This document shows, one piece after another, positions 10,874 to 18,228 of a DNA stretch of 64,000 bases; the first letter of the stretch is position 1, and each line of letters opens with the position of its first letter. The stretch is from Paraburkholderia tuberum STM678 (GTDB lineage: Bacteria > Pseudomonadota > Gammaproteobacteria > Burkholderiales > Burkholderiaceae), in NCBI RefSeq assembly GCF_902833905.1, contig NZ_CADFGP010000027.1:46714-110713 (forward strand). Direction: 5' to 3'. The position numbers and the translations under genes are program-made. The notes under the pieces are model-generated. The model was not told the origin of the DNA, made no database searches, and saw only the letters and a list, made by a program, of their open reading frames with translations.

Positions 10874-11575
10874 TCACCCGACCTGATTCAACTCGAACAC
10901 CATATCGACGCTCCTGCCGTTCCAGTTGTATTCGAGGTATGCCGCGTGATGGCAGTCGCGCAGCAGCATCGTGCGGAATGCCGCGAGGCATTCGCCAGCG
11001 CTGTCGCGCACCGACGGATACACGATGCCCGGCGCGCCCGCCGCGCGTACCGCGCGCCCGAGCGCCTGTCCGGGAAGGTAGTCGTCGGGCGACAGCACGG
11101 CGGGATCGAACTCGGGGTCGCGACGCAAGTCGACCACGCTGCCTTGTGCGACTACCGTGTAGAGACGCATCTGTTGACGCATCGGCGGCTCGGCGGTCGC
11201 CTGGAGAAACTGACCCGTGTGATAGCGTGTTTCCGCGATCGCAGTCGCGCGTGAACGCGCGCAATAGAACACGCCGTAGGTGCCGTCGGAAAAGCGGCTG
11301 CCGAGCGGATTCAGATGCGTGAGCGCGGCCATGATCGGCCCGTAGCCGGGCCCGAAACGGCGCTCCTCGCGCGGCACCAGATCGAGTTCGCCGATTTCGG
11401 TGCGCAGACGGTCGTTGGTCATCGCTTCGAGCGCGTACAGCGCGTCGAAATCCTCCGGCGATGCGACCCGATCGAACAGGTTGATGGCCGGAAAGCGCGT
11501 CGGAATCACGCGATACGCGGGCGACCAATCGAGCGCTGCGCTGGTCCAGCGGTCCTGCCATTGCGGTTGCGTCAC
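10874..11575 (-). CDS. RES-domain toxin of a RES/Xre toxin-antitoxin system
   Basis: Protein of 233 residues. The RES fold is shown by YRVIPTRFPAINLF near the N-terminus, GTYGVFYCARSRATAIAE in the centre and the conserved tail GIVYPSVRD. RES toxins characterised elsewhere are NAD-degrading (MbcT, Xre-RES) or ADP-ribosylating (ParT). The usual Arg, Tyr and Glu of the active site can be placed in TRFP, FYCARS and AIAETRY. A GTG start at 11575 overlaps the antitoxin stop as GTGA, so the toxin is probably translated only behind the antitoxin. Which chemistry applies here cannot be told from sequence. Confidence 0.85.
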   Translation of the reverse strand: MTQPQWQDRWTSAALDWSPAYRVIPTRFPAINLFDRVASPEDFDALYALEAMTNDRLRTEIGELDLVPREERRFGPGYGPIMAALTHLNPLGSRFSDGTYGVFYCARSRATAIAETRYHTGQFLQATAEPPMRQQMRLYTVVAQGSVVDLRRDPEFDPAVLSPDDYLPGQALGRAVRAAGAPGIVYPSVRDSAGECLAAFRTMLLRDCHHAAYLEYNWNGRSVDMVFELNQVG

Positions 11576-12009
11576 GCCCAGCCGCCTCGCATTGCGTCGA
11601 GATACTGGCGCACGGCCACGAGATCGCTGATGTTGCCCGCCAGCATGCGGTCCAGCGCGCGTTTGCCGCCGAACGGCGGCGCGCTGTTGGGACGTTTGAC
11701 CCAGGTGTCGGCGGCGCTCGGCTGCGGCAGCAGAATCTGCAGCGCCTTGTAGATGCCGAGCAGCAGCGACAATCGCTCCAGCGTGTCGTGGCTGAGGCGC
11801 GCGGTCTCGGGCGTCGCCCTCCACTTGAAGAACGTCGAGCGGCCCGGCTTGCCGAGCAGCACGATCTGCTCGTCGGCGCTCAGGTCCCAGTCGCGCGCGA
11901 TGTTGAAGAACGCACGCAGACCGGCCGCGGACATCTGCGTCAGCGTGGGTTCCGAAAGCGATTGTCGCGGCGATGCCTCGGGCGAGGAAATTCGGGCAGC
12001 GTGAGTCAT
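11572..12009 (-). CDS. Xre/MbcA/ParS-type antitoxin
   Basis: Protein of 145 residues. An Xre-like N-terminal DNA-binding part (LGKPGRSTFFKWRA and LSHDTLERLSLLLGIYKAL) is followed by the MbcA/ParS/Xre C-terminal toxin-binding domain (PPFGGKRALDRMLAGNISDL). It should neutralise the RES toxin encoded immediately downstream and repress the shared promoter. The start is placed at the ATG at 12009; an in-frame ATG 60 bases further upstream would place the promoter-proximal repeats inside the gene and is less likely. Antitoxin-first order with a 4-nt overlap is typical for this TA type. Confidence 0.85.
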   Translation of the reverse strand: MTHAARISSPEASPRQSLSEPTLTQMSAAGLRAFFNIARDWDLSADEQIVLLGKPGRSTFFKWRATPETARLSHDTLERLSLLLGIYKALQILLPQPSAADTWVKRPNSAPPFGGKRALDRMLAGNISDLVAVRQYLDAMRGGWA

Positions 12010-12030
12010 TGCGGGTAGGTCCCTATGTGT

Positions 12031-12069
12031 ACTTTTTAATGATATTAGTCCAAAAGTGGATTTTAGCAA
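12031..12069 (-). promoter_or_regulatory. Promoter and nested inverted repeats of the RES/Xre operon
   Basis: On the minus strand TTGCTA (complement of 12064-12069) and TAATAT (complement of 12042-12047) are 16 bases apart, a good -35/-10 pair. TAAT-GAT-ATTA (12037-12047) covers the -10 and lies within the outer repeat ACTTTT (12031-12036) / AAAAGT (12052-12057). This is a likely antitoxin operator. A TATAAT on the plus strand at 12075-12080 may be the -10 of the divergent secreted-protein gene. Confidence 0.5.
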
Positions 12070-12121
12070 GAGAATATAATCCCGGCTCGTTTTGGCAGCC
12101 GTCGATCAGGAGAAGCAGCAG

Positions 12122-12796
12122 ATGCGGGTTCGAGCAGTAGCAGCGGCGCTGGCCGTGTGGTGTGTGTCGGAGGTGGCGTTGGCTGCCGGTTATGCTGAAG
12201 TGTGGAATCCGCCGGAGGCGAGCGGGCATATCGCGAGCGGACACGTTACCCGGCAGGCGCATGCGCGGAAAAAACCCGAGGCGGTGAAAGTGAAGGCGGG
12301 CGCCAAGGGCGGAATCAAGACCAAAGTTGGTGCGCATGCGCGGCAGACGGCGAGCGCCCGGCACGCGGCAACCCATGTCGCGTCGGCCGGCGCGGCCCAC
12401 GGCGGCAAACTCGCGGCGCATGGGAACGGCGTCAAACGTCCCGTGGCGGACGGGAACGTGAAAGGCGGTACGAAAGTCGCGGCGTCGGGCCCGAACCGGT
12501 CGCACGCCACCGTGACCGCGCAGACCGCGAAGCACGCGCAGCCACATGTGCAACTGGCGCACGCGAGGCCGGCTCAGGGCAAGGTCGTGCACGCCGATTT
12601 CGCGGCGGCTCACACCGCGCGTCCGCATGTGGACAAGGTCGCGGCGAAGCCCGCGATTTCACGTGCGAATCTGATCAAACCGCCCGTGCGGACTTCGTCG
12701 GACGCGTCCGCAAACGTTAGCGATATCGCGCCGATGGGCTCCGTGCCCAATCCGGCGACCGCCAGCAGCGGTTCGCTGCCGCCGATCATCCACTAA
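12122..12796 (+). CDS. Secreted low-complexity Ala/His/Lys-rich protein, unknown function
   Basis: Protein of 224 residues with a clear N-terminal signal (MRVRAVAAALAVWCVSEVAL, cleavage likely after ALAA). The mature chain is rich in Ala, Lys, His and Gly, with loosely repeated elements such as KVKAGAKGG, AHARQTASARH and HVQLAHARPA, and ends in SGSLPPIIH. It has almost no acidic residues and should be strongly basic and largely disordered. AGGAGAAG precedes the ATG at 12122, supporting that start. It is divergent from the RES/Xre operon. No family is recognised. Confidence 0.65.
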   Translation: MRVRAVAAALAVWCVSEVALAAGYAEVWNPPEASGHIASGHVTRQAHARKKPEAVKVKAGAKGGIKTKVGAHARQTASARHAATHVASAGAAHGGKLAAHGNGVKRPVADGNVKGGTKVAASGPNRSHATVTAQTAKHAQPHVQLAHARPAQGKVVHADFAAAHTARPHVDKVAAKPAISRANLIKPPVRTSSDASANVSDIAPMGSVPNPATASSGSLPPIIH

Positions 12797-12840
12797 GGCT
12801 GCTTCGAGCGGCGCGGCGCGGTGTGGCATCGGTCGTGGCG

Positions 12841-13692
12841 TCACGCCGTGGCGAGGCCGTTTGCAAGCAGCCGCAGCGTTTCCGCCGAGCGGGCCTCGCG
12901 CACGCGCGAATGCAGCGTCACACGCGATTCCGGCAGCGCCGGCAGGCTGAGCCGCGCGCCGACGTCGATCAGACCGCGCGGCGCAACCCGACGCGCGAGC
13001 GGCGACACGGCGAGCCCAGCAGCCACAGCCGCGCCCACTGCCGCGACGCCACCACCCACAAACACCTCCTGCCAGGCGATCCCCGCCGCCGTCAGCGTGT
13101 GCAACGCGACCTCACGCACGTTGCACGGCGGGCTCAATAGCGCGAGCGCTAGCGGCTCACCGACTCGCGGCAGCCATGTCGGCGTCGCGAGCCAACCGAG
13201 CGGTTCGCTGAACAGCGTCTGCGCGTCATCGCGCGGCGGTTCGTCGGCGCCGTAGCGGACGATCGCCGCATCGAGCCGGCGTTCGTCGAACTGCGCGAGC
13301 AACGCCGCCGATGTGCCCATATGCAACTCGACCACGAGGCCCGGATCGTGTGCGTTGAGCCGGCCGAGCAGGTGCGGCAGATCGGAGCCCGCAACGTGCT
13401 CGCTGAGCCCGAGCACGAGCCGTCGCCGCTCCACCGATAGCGCGCCGAGCGCGCGCTCGTGCGCGTTCAGCAACTCGCGCGCGGCGCCGAGAAACGCGTG
13501 GCCGTCGGGGGACAGACGCACGATGCGCGGCGTGCGCTCCAGCAACTGCTTGCCCAGGTGCGCCTCCAGTCGCTTCAGCTTCAGGCTGACGGCCGATTGC
13601 GTGGTGTCGAGCGCGTCCGCGGCGCGCGTGAAGCTGCGCAGATCGGCGACCAGCACGAAGGCGCGCACCGCATCGAGATCGAGGACTTTCAT
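12841..13692 (-). CDS. LysR-family transcriptional regulator
   Basis: Protein of 283 residues. The N-terminal winged HTH is classic: LDAVRAFVLVADLRSFTRAA, then LDTTQSAVSLKLKRLE and LGKQLLERTPRIVRLSPDG. The effector-binding domain begins near residue 90. It is divergent from a tautomerase gene, with 100 bases between the starts, and LysR regulators commonly control such a divergent neighbour. The effector is unknown. Confidence 0.88.
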   Translation of the reverse strand: MKVLDLDAVRAFVLVADLRSFTRAADALDTTQSAVSLKLKRLEAHLGKQLLERTPRIVRLSPDGHAFLGAARELLNAHERALGALSVERRRLVLGLSEHVAGSDLPHLLGRLNAHDPGLVVELHMGTSAALLAQFDERRLDAAIVRYGADEPPRDDAQTLFSEPLGWLATPTWLPRVGEPLALALLSPPCNVREVALHTLTAAGIAWQEVFVGGGVAAVGAAVAAGLAVSPLARRVAPRGLIDVGARLSLPALPESRVTLHSRVREARSAETLRLLANGLATA

Positions 13693-13716
13693 TTCGGATA
13701 GAAATAGATGAAATAG

Positions 13717-13730
13717 ACAGAGATATCTGT
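13717..13730. promoter_or_regulatory. Candidate LysR operator between the regulator and the tautomerase gene
   Basis: ACAGA-GATA-TCTGT is a perfect 5-bp inverted repeat centred in the 100-base divergent region. TATTAT at 13732-13737 could be the tautomerase -10. LysR regulators bind such dyads, but this assignment is inference. Confidence 0.4.
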
Positions 13731-13792
13731 TTATTATGACGGAGCGCGCCTAAGCTGTGTTCAAGCCAACACCGCAAACAAGGAGCCCCATC

Positions 13793-14185
13793 ATGCCGCT
13801 CACCCGGATCTCACTGCGCGCCGGCAAGCCGGCCGATTACCGCCAGGCGCTGAGCGCCGGCATCCAGCGCTCGCTGGTGGACACGTTCAACGTGCCGAAG
13901 GACGACATGTTCATGCTGATCACCCAGCACACGCCCGACAACATGATCTATGACCGGCAGTACCAGAATATCGAGCGCGGCGACGATCTCGTCGTGATCC
14001 AGCTGACCGTTAGCAACACGCGCTCGGTCGAGCAGAAGAAGGCGCTCTACCGGCGCATCGTCGATGAACTCGGGAAGTCGCCGGGCGTGCGGCCCGAGGA
14101 TGTGTTCATCAATCTCGTCGAGGTCGAGAAGGAGAACTGGTCGTTTGGGAATGGGATTGCGCAGTACGCAAGCCGTCCCGACTAG
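13793..14185 (+). CDS. Tautomerase-superfamily protein (4-oxalocrotonate tautomerase-like, long form)
   Basis: Protein of 130 residues. After removal of Met the N-terminus is Pro (MPLTRISLRAGK), the catalytic base of the tautomerase superfamily. The rest fits the about 130-residue subgroup: FNVPKDDMFMLITQH, RGDDLVVIQLTVSNTRSVEQKK and GVRPEDVFINLVEVEKENWSFGNG. The last motif is characteristic of these fused-like tautomerases. AAGGAG lies 8 bases before the ATG. The substrate is unknown; the divergent LysR gene is the likely regulator. Confidence 0.85.
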   Translation: MPLTRISLRAGKPADYRQALSAGIQRSLVDTFNVPKDDMFMLITQHTPDNMIYDRQYQNIERGDDLVVIQLTVSNTRSVEQKKALYRRIVDELGKSPGVRPEDVFINLVEVEKENWSFGNGIAQYASRPD

Positions 14186-14228
14186 CGAAATGCGTCATCA
14201 AAGAGCGAACCACTGACCAAATTGCGAC

Positions 14229-14248
14229 ATTTCAACAAATATTGAAAT
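14229..14248. promoter_or_regulatory. ArsR operator upstream of the ars operon
   Basis: ATTTCAA, six bases, TTGAAAT: a perfect 7-bp inverted repeat 29 bases before the arsR ATG. It has the TTCAA-N6-TTGAA form seen for arsenic-responsive ArsR repressors. TATAGT at 14265-14270 could be a -10. Confidence 0.65.
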
Positions 14249-14276
14249 ATAACGGTGAAGTGGATATAGTGTCTTT

Positions 14277-14609
14277 ATGGACACGATCAATGCCGTACGC
14301 GCGCTCGGCGCGCTCGCTCACGAATCCCGTCTCGCGATCTTTCGCCAGCTCGTCGTTGCCGGCCCCGAAGGCATGGCGGCTGGCGAAATAGCGCAGCAGT
14401 TAGGCATTTCGCCTTCCGGCCTTTCATTCCACCTGAAAGACCTGACACACGCCGGACTGGTGAGTCCGCGACAGGAAGGGCGCTTCGTCATCTACACCGC
14501 AAACTTCGACGCGATGACGTCGCTGATCGGCTTCCTCACAGAGAACTGCTGCTCCGGTGCATCGTGCGCCGCGAGCGACCTTTCCAACTGTTGCCGAGAC
14601 GAAACATGA
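14277..14609 (+). CDS. arsR: ArsR-family arsenical-responsive repressor
   Basis: Protein of 110 residues. Winged-helix elements: ALGALAHESRLAIFRQLV, the recognition region QLGISPSGLSFHLKDLTHAGL and wing RQEGRFVIYTANF. The C-terminus carries cysteine clusters NCCSGASCAA and NCCRDE, candidate As(III) ligands in the position used by Acidithiobacillus- and Corynebacterium-type ArsR proteins rather than in the alpha-3 helix. It is first gene of arsR-arsI-arsC-acr3-arsH', and its stop overlaps the arsI start as ATGA. The upstream dyad at 14229 is the likely binding site. Confidence 0.92.
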   Translation: MDTINAVRALGALAHESRLAIFRQLVVAGPEGMAAGEIAQQLGISPSGLSFHLKDLTHAGLVSPRQEGRFVIYTANFDAMTSLIGFLTENCCSGASCAASDLSNCCRDET

Positions 14610-15073
14610 AACGCATGCACATTCACGTGGCTGTGGACAATCTTGCCGACAGCATCCGCTTCTACAGCGCGATGTTTGGCAACGTCGAGCCGACGGTCAT
14701 CAAGAGCGATTACTGCAAGTGGGAGTTGAGCGACCCCGTCGTGAACTTCGCGATCTCGCAACGCGGGGCGAAACCTGGCGTCGATCACATTGGCATCCAG
14801 GTCGAAACCGATGAAGAACTGGCAGAGATGAACGCGCGCTTCGCCGCCGCTGAAGTTCCCGTGCAGCACCAGAGCGGCACGACATGCTGTTACGCGAAGT
14901 CGGACAAGGCGTGGACCGTCGATCCGCAAGGCGTGGCCTGGGAAACCTTCCTGACCCTCGAATCGGCTCCCATCTATGGGCAATCTCATACCCAGGCATT
15001 GGCAGCAAACGAATCCGCGGCAGCCTGCTGCGCTCCGTCCCAGACAAGCATTTCATTTCGGAGCCGCACGTGA
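14606..15073 (+). CDS. arsI: ArsI-type C-As lyase (VOC/glyoxalase-fold dioxygenase; CadI family)
   Basis: Protein of 155 residues of the ArsI/CadI family. ArsI is an Fe(II) dioxygenase that breaks the carbon-arsenic bond of methylarsenite and aromatic arsenicals. The vicinal pair Cys94-Cys95 in GTTCCYAKSDKAW is the arsenical-binding site. His near residue 5, His61 in VDHIGIQ and the Glu in WETFLTLE fit the VOC metal ligands. Location between arsR and arsC makes ArsI more likely than a cadmium-induced protein. Both ends overlap neighbours by 4 nt (ATGA, GTGA). Confidence 0.87.
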   Translation: MKRMHIHVAVDNLADSIRFYSAMFGNVEPTVIKSDYCKWELSDPVVNFAISQRGAKPGVDHIGIQVETDEELAEMNARFAAAEVPVQHQSGTTCCYAKSDKAWTVDPQGVAWETFLTLESAPIYGQSHTQALAANESAAACCAPSQTSISFRSRT

Positions 15074-15591
15074 GCGGCAAACCGTATTCCGTACTGATTC
15101 TCTGCACCGGCAACAGCGCACGCAGCATCATGGCCGAGGCGCTGTTCAACGTGCTCGGCAAAGCACAGTTTCGCGCGTACAGCGCGGGCAGCCATCCATC
15201 CGGCGCAGTCAATCCGTTCGCGATCGAGAAATGCGCGGCACTGGGCTACGACACCGCCAGGATGCGCAGTAAGAGCTGGGACGAGTTCGCAACGCCCGAC
15301 GCGCCGCAGATGGACTTCGTCATTACCGTATGCGATCAGGCCGCGGGCGAGGTCTGCCCGATCTGGCCCGGCAAGCCGATCAGCGCACACTGGGGCTTTG
15401 AAGATCCCGCAGCCTGGCAGGGAACCGACGACGAGAAGCGCGAAGTTTTCGACAAGATCTATCGACAGATCATGAATCGCGTGAGCCAGTTCGTGAACCT
15501 GCCGCTGCACGCGCTCAACCACGACGCAATCCGGCGCGAAATGCGTGCCATTGGCGAGCGTCCGGCAGAGGAAACCAATGAGTCGCGCTGA
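15070..15591 (+). CDS. arsC: Arsenate reductase ArsC, low-molecular-weight phosphatase type
   Basis: Protein of 173 residues that reduces As(V) to As(III). The P-loop CTGNSAR starts at Cys12. Cys88 and Cys96 in VCDQAAGEVCP provide the disulfide relay of the thioredoxin- or mycothiol/glutaredoxin-linked LMW-PTPase class. GTG at 15070 was chosen because it forms GTGA with the arsI stop and gives the usual short N-terminus; the frame is open further upstream but without similarity. The 3' end overlaps acr3 by 14 bases. Confidence 0.92.
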   Translation: MSGKPYSVLILCTGNSARSIMAEALFNVLGKAQFRAYSAGSHPSGAVNPFAIEKCAALGYDTARMRSKSWDEFATPDAPQMDFVITVCDQAAGEVCPIWPGKPISAHWGFEDPAAWQGTDDEKREVFDKIYRQIMNRVSQFVNLPLHALNHDAIRREMRAIGERPAEETNESR

Positions 15592-16675
15592 GGCTCGTGC
15601 AGTAGCGCGCCCGGCTATCGGCTTCTTCGAGCGCTATCTGACGGTGTGGGTCGCGCTGTGCATCGTGGCAGGCGTGATACTCGGCCAGTTGTTGCCGGGC
15701 GCATTTCAGGCGCTCGGGCGCATGGAAGTCGCGCACGTCAACCTGCCCGTCGGCGTGCTGATCTGGGTGATGATCATCCCGATGCTCATCAAGATCGACT
15801 TCTCGGCGATGAAGCAGGTCGGCAGCCAATGGCGCGGCATCGGCGTGACGCTCGCGGTCAACTGGCTCGTCAAACCGTTCTCGATGGCCGTGTTGGGCTG
15901 GGTGTTCATTCGTCACGTGTTCAGGCCGTGGCTGCCCGTCGAGCAACTCGACAGCTACCTCGCAGGTCTCATCCTGCTCGCCGCCGCGCCGTGCACGGCA
16001 ATGGTCTTCGTGTGGTCGCAGCTGTGCAAGGGCGACCCGTATTTCACTCTGTCGCAGGTCGCGCTGAACGACTCGATCATGGTCGTGGCGTTCGCGCCAC
16101 TCGTCGCGTTGCTGCTCGGGCTGTCCGCGATTACAGTGCCTTGGGACACACTGATCGCTTCGGTTGGCCTTTACATAGTGATCCCGGTCATCCTCGCGCA
16201 ACTGCTGCGCCAACGCTTTCTTCGAAAGGGCGAAGAGCATTTCCGTAGCGTCGTTGCCCGTCTCGGTCCCTGGTCCATCTGCGCCTTGCTCGTGACGCTG
16301 GTCCTGCTGTTTGCGTTTCAGGGTCAGCAGATCGTTGAGCAGCCGCTGGTGATCGCGATGCTCGCCGTGCCAATCCTCATTCAGGTGTTTCTGAACTCGG
16401 GACTGGCCTACCTGCTCAACCGCCAGTTGGGCGTCGCACATTGCGTCGCTGGCCCGTCGAGTCTGATTGGCGCGAGCAACTTCTTCGAACTCGCCGTGGC
16501 CACCGCAATCAGCCTGTTCGGCTTTCATTCGGGTGCCGCACTGGCGACGGTGGTTGGGGTTCTGATCGAGGTCCCCGTGATGCTGCTCGTCGTGGGGGTC
16601 GTGAACCGTTCGCAAGCATGGTACGAATCAGGGCAGCGGAACGCCGCGCCCAACTTGGGGAGAAACGGATCGTGA
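15578..16675 (+). CDS. acr3: Arsenite efflux permease Acr3
   Basis: Protein of 365 residues with about ten membrane segments, the Acr3 (BART superfamily) arsenite exporter of the inner membrane. Diagnostic elements: PVGVLIWVMIIPMLIKIDF, AAAPCTAMVFVWSQL with the conserved Cys, NDSIMVVAFAP and GASNFFELAVATAISLFG. The ATG at 15578 lies inside the end of arsC, and the TGA overlaps the next start as GTGA, so the whole operon is tightly packed. Confidence 0.95.
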   Translation: MSRAEARAVARPAIGFFERYLTVWVALCIVAGVILGQLLPGAFQALGRMEVAHVNLPVGVLIWVMIIPMLIKIDFSAMKQVGSQWRGIGVTLAVNWLVKPFSMAVLGWVFIRHVFRPWLPVEQLDSYLAGLILLAAAPCTAMVFVWSQLCKGDPYFTLSQVALNDSIMVVAFAPLVALLLGLSAITVPWDTLIASVGLYIVIPVILAQLLRQRFLRKGEEHFRSVVARLGPWSICALLVTLVLLFAFQGQQIVEQPLVIAMLAVPILIQVFLNSGLAYLLNRQLGVAHCVAGPSSLIGASNFFELAVATAISLFGFHSGAALATVVGVLIEVPVMLLVVGVVNRSQAWYESGQRNAAPNLGRNGS

Positions 16676-17106
16676 CGAGTGATCTGCCGAACGTCAGCCC
16701 TATTCACCTCGATATACCGGACGTGGACAAGCTGGCACCCGTGACCACTTCAACGCATCCGCCACGCATCCTGCTGCTTTATGGGTCGCTGCGAGCAACG
16801 TCTTATAGCCGGCTGCTGACGCTCGAAGCCGAGCGCATCCTCCGTCATTTCGGAGCGCAAACGCGGGTATTCGACCCGCACGGCCTGCCGCTCGCCGATA
16901 GCGTCCCGGCAGATCATCCGAAGGTCGTCGAACTGCGCAAGCTGTCCGAGTGGTCGGAGGGGCAGGTTTGGTGCAGCCCGGAACGCCACGGCAATCTCAC
17001 GGCCGTATTCAAGAATCAGATCGACCGGCTGCCGCTCGAAAGCGCGGGAATACGGCCGACCCAAGGGCGCACGCTGGCTGTGATGCAGGTGTGCGCCCGG
17101 CCTTGA
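16672..17106 (+). pseudogene. arsH: Truncated arsH (NADPH:FMN oxidoreductase), broken at the C-terminus
   Basis: The first 140 codons match ArsH: HPPRILLLYGSLRATSYSRLL, the flavodoxin-like FMN site, then EWSEGQVWCSPERHGNLTA and FKNQIDRLPLE to RPTQGRTLAVMQV. Intact ArsH proteins run on for about 90 more residues after this point; here the frame becomes CARP and stops. The missing part includes the rest of the FMN-binding fold, so activity is unlikely. The GTG start overlaps the acr3 stop as GTGA, showing that the gene was once a regular operon member. The break coincides with the inverted repeat at 17111-17143. Confidence 0.8.
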
Positions 17107-17110
17107 CCGA

Positions 17111-17143
17111 TGGACACCTCCTGTTCCAAAGGATAGGTGTCCA
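17111..17143. repeat. Inverted repeat at the arsH break, probable insertion-sequence scar
   Basis: TGGACACCT (17111-17119) and AGGTGTCCA (17135-17143) are a perfect 9-bp inverted repeat 15 bases apart. The right arm is followed by CGAAAGCGGGTCAACTCC, which resembles the terminal sequence of IS3/IS481-type elements. Truncated genes abut it on both sides (arsH' on the left, a membrane-protein fragment on the right). No transposase remains. The IS interpretation is inference. Confidence 0.45.
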
Positions 17144-17154
17144 CGAAAGCGGGT

Positions 17155-17295
17155 CAACTCCAGAAACCGGAAAACGACCACCCCGAGCAACACGAAATAC
17201 GCGAGCAGCGTCAGCCATCCTTGCCAGCGCAGGGGAAGGCCCCAACCCCAGCCATAGCGTTTGGCTGGGAACCAGTATTCACGAGAGGGTGACAT
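17155..17295 (-). pseudogene. N-terminal fragment of a small membrane protein
   Basis: About 47 codons encode MSPSREYWFPAKRYGWGWGL and then a hydrophobic segment (LTLLAYFVLLGVVVF). This resembles the start of a family of roughly 80-residue proteins with two membrane segments common in Burkholderia. The second segment is missing: beyond 17155 the frame runs into the scar and the antisense of arsH'. Probably the other victim of the same deletion. Confidence 0.5.
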
Positions 17296-17439
17296 CGCGC
17301 GGTCTCCTGGTTCGGGCGCTTGCTCATTGTCGACGATTCACGGTCGGTAAGTGCAAGCATTGCATCTTCCGCGCTGTATCACGCGGGACTATATTTCCTG
17401 GACCGGCTTTAACCCGAGTCCATCGACAGGAAACGTTCC

Positions 17440-18144
17440 ATGCAACCCGCAAACCAGCAAAAAACCGTGCTTCTGATCGGCGCCTCGCGCGGCCTCGGCT
17501 TCGCGATGGTCGAGGAGTATCTGAAGCGCGGCTGGCGAGTCATCGCGACCGGCAGGCAAAATTCCACGACCAGGCTCCTTCAGCTTGCGACGGCGTCACA
17601 TGACGCACTCGAAGTCGAAACGGTCGACATCACGATGCCCGAACAGGTCGCCGCGTTGCGGGGCCGCCTCGAAGGACGTCCGGTCGACCTGCTGTTCGTC
17701 AACGCCGGCGTCAAGAACGACGATAGTGAAACGATCGCGGATGTATCGACCGACGAATTCGTGCGGGTGATGGTGACGAACGCGTTGAGTCCGATGCGGG
17801 TCGTCGAGGCGCTGCAGGATCTCGTTCGGCCGACTGGCACGATCGGCGTGATGTCGTCGGGGCAGGGCAGCGTCGCCAACAACGAGAATGGCAACTACGA
17901 GGTCTATCGCGGCAGCAAGGCCGCGCTCAACATGTTCATGCGCAGCTTTGCCGCACGTCACCGAAGCGATACCAGAACCCTGCTGCTGATGGCGCCCGGC
18001 TGGGTGCGAACCGATATGGGCGGGCCGGACGCGCGTCTGAGCATCGACGAAAGCATCCCGAACCTGGTCAGCACGATCGACGCTTACGAGGGCCGTGCCG
18101 GTTTGCATTATCTCGATTACCTCGGCAGAGTCGTGCCGTGGTGA
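17440..18144 (+). CDS. Short-chain dehydrogenase/reductase (SDR)
   Basis: Protein of 234 residues, classical SDR. The cofactor motif is LLIGASRGLGFAM near the N-terminus, the NAG motif is VNAGV near residue 88, and the active-site pair is Tyr-Arg-Gly-Ser-Lys in YEVYRGSKAALN. PGWVRTDMGG follows as usual. The position of GRQ after the second strand hints at NADP preference. It stands alone between the ars scar and modE; no substrate can be proposed. Confidence 0.87.
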   Translation: MQPANQQKTVLLIGASRGLGFAMVEEYLKRGWRVIATGRQNSTTRLLQLATASHDALEVETVDITMPEQVAALRGRLEGRPVDLLFVNAGVKNDDSETIADVSTDEFVRVMVTNALSPMRVVEALQDLVRPTGTIGVMSSGQGSVANNENGNYEVYRGSKAALNMFMRSFAARHRSDTRTLLLMAPGWVRTDMGGPDARLSIDESIPNLVSTIDAYEGRAGLHYLDYLGRVVPW

Positions 18145-18228
18145 ACGGCAAGCGTAGGGGCCAGCGGTAGAAGGGCGCGTCGCTATAATGATTCGCCGCC
18201 CTACACGTACCCTCAACCACTCTCTGCC

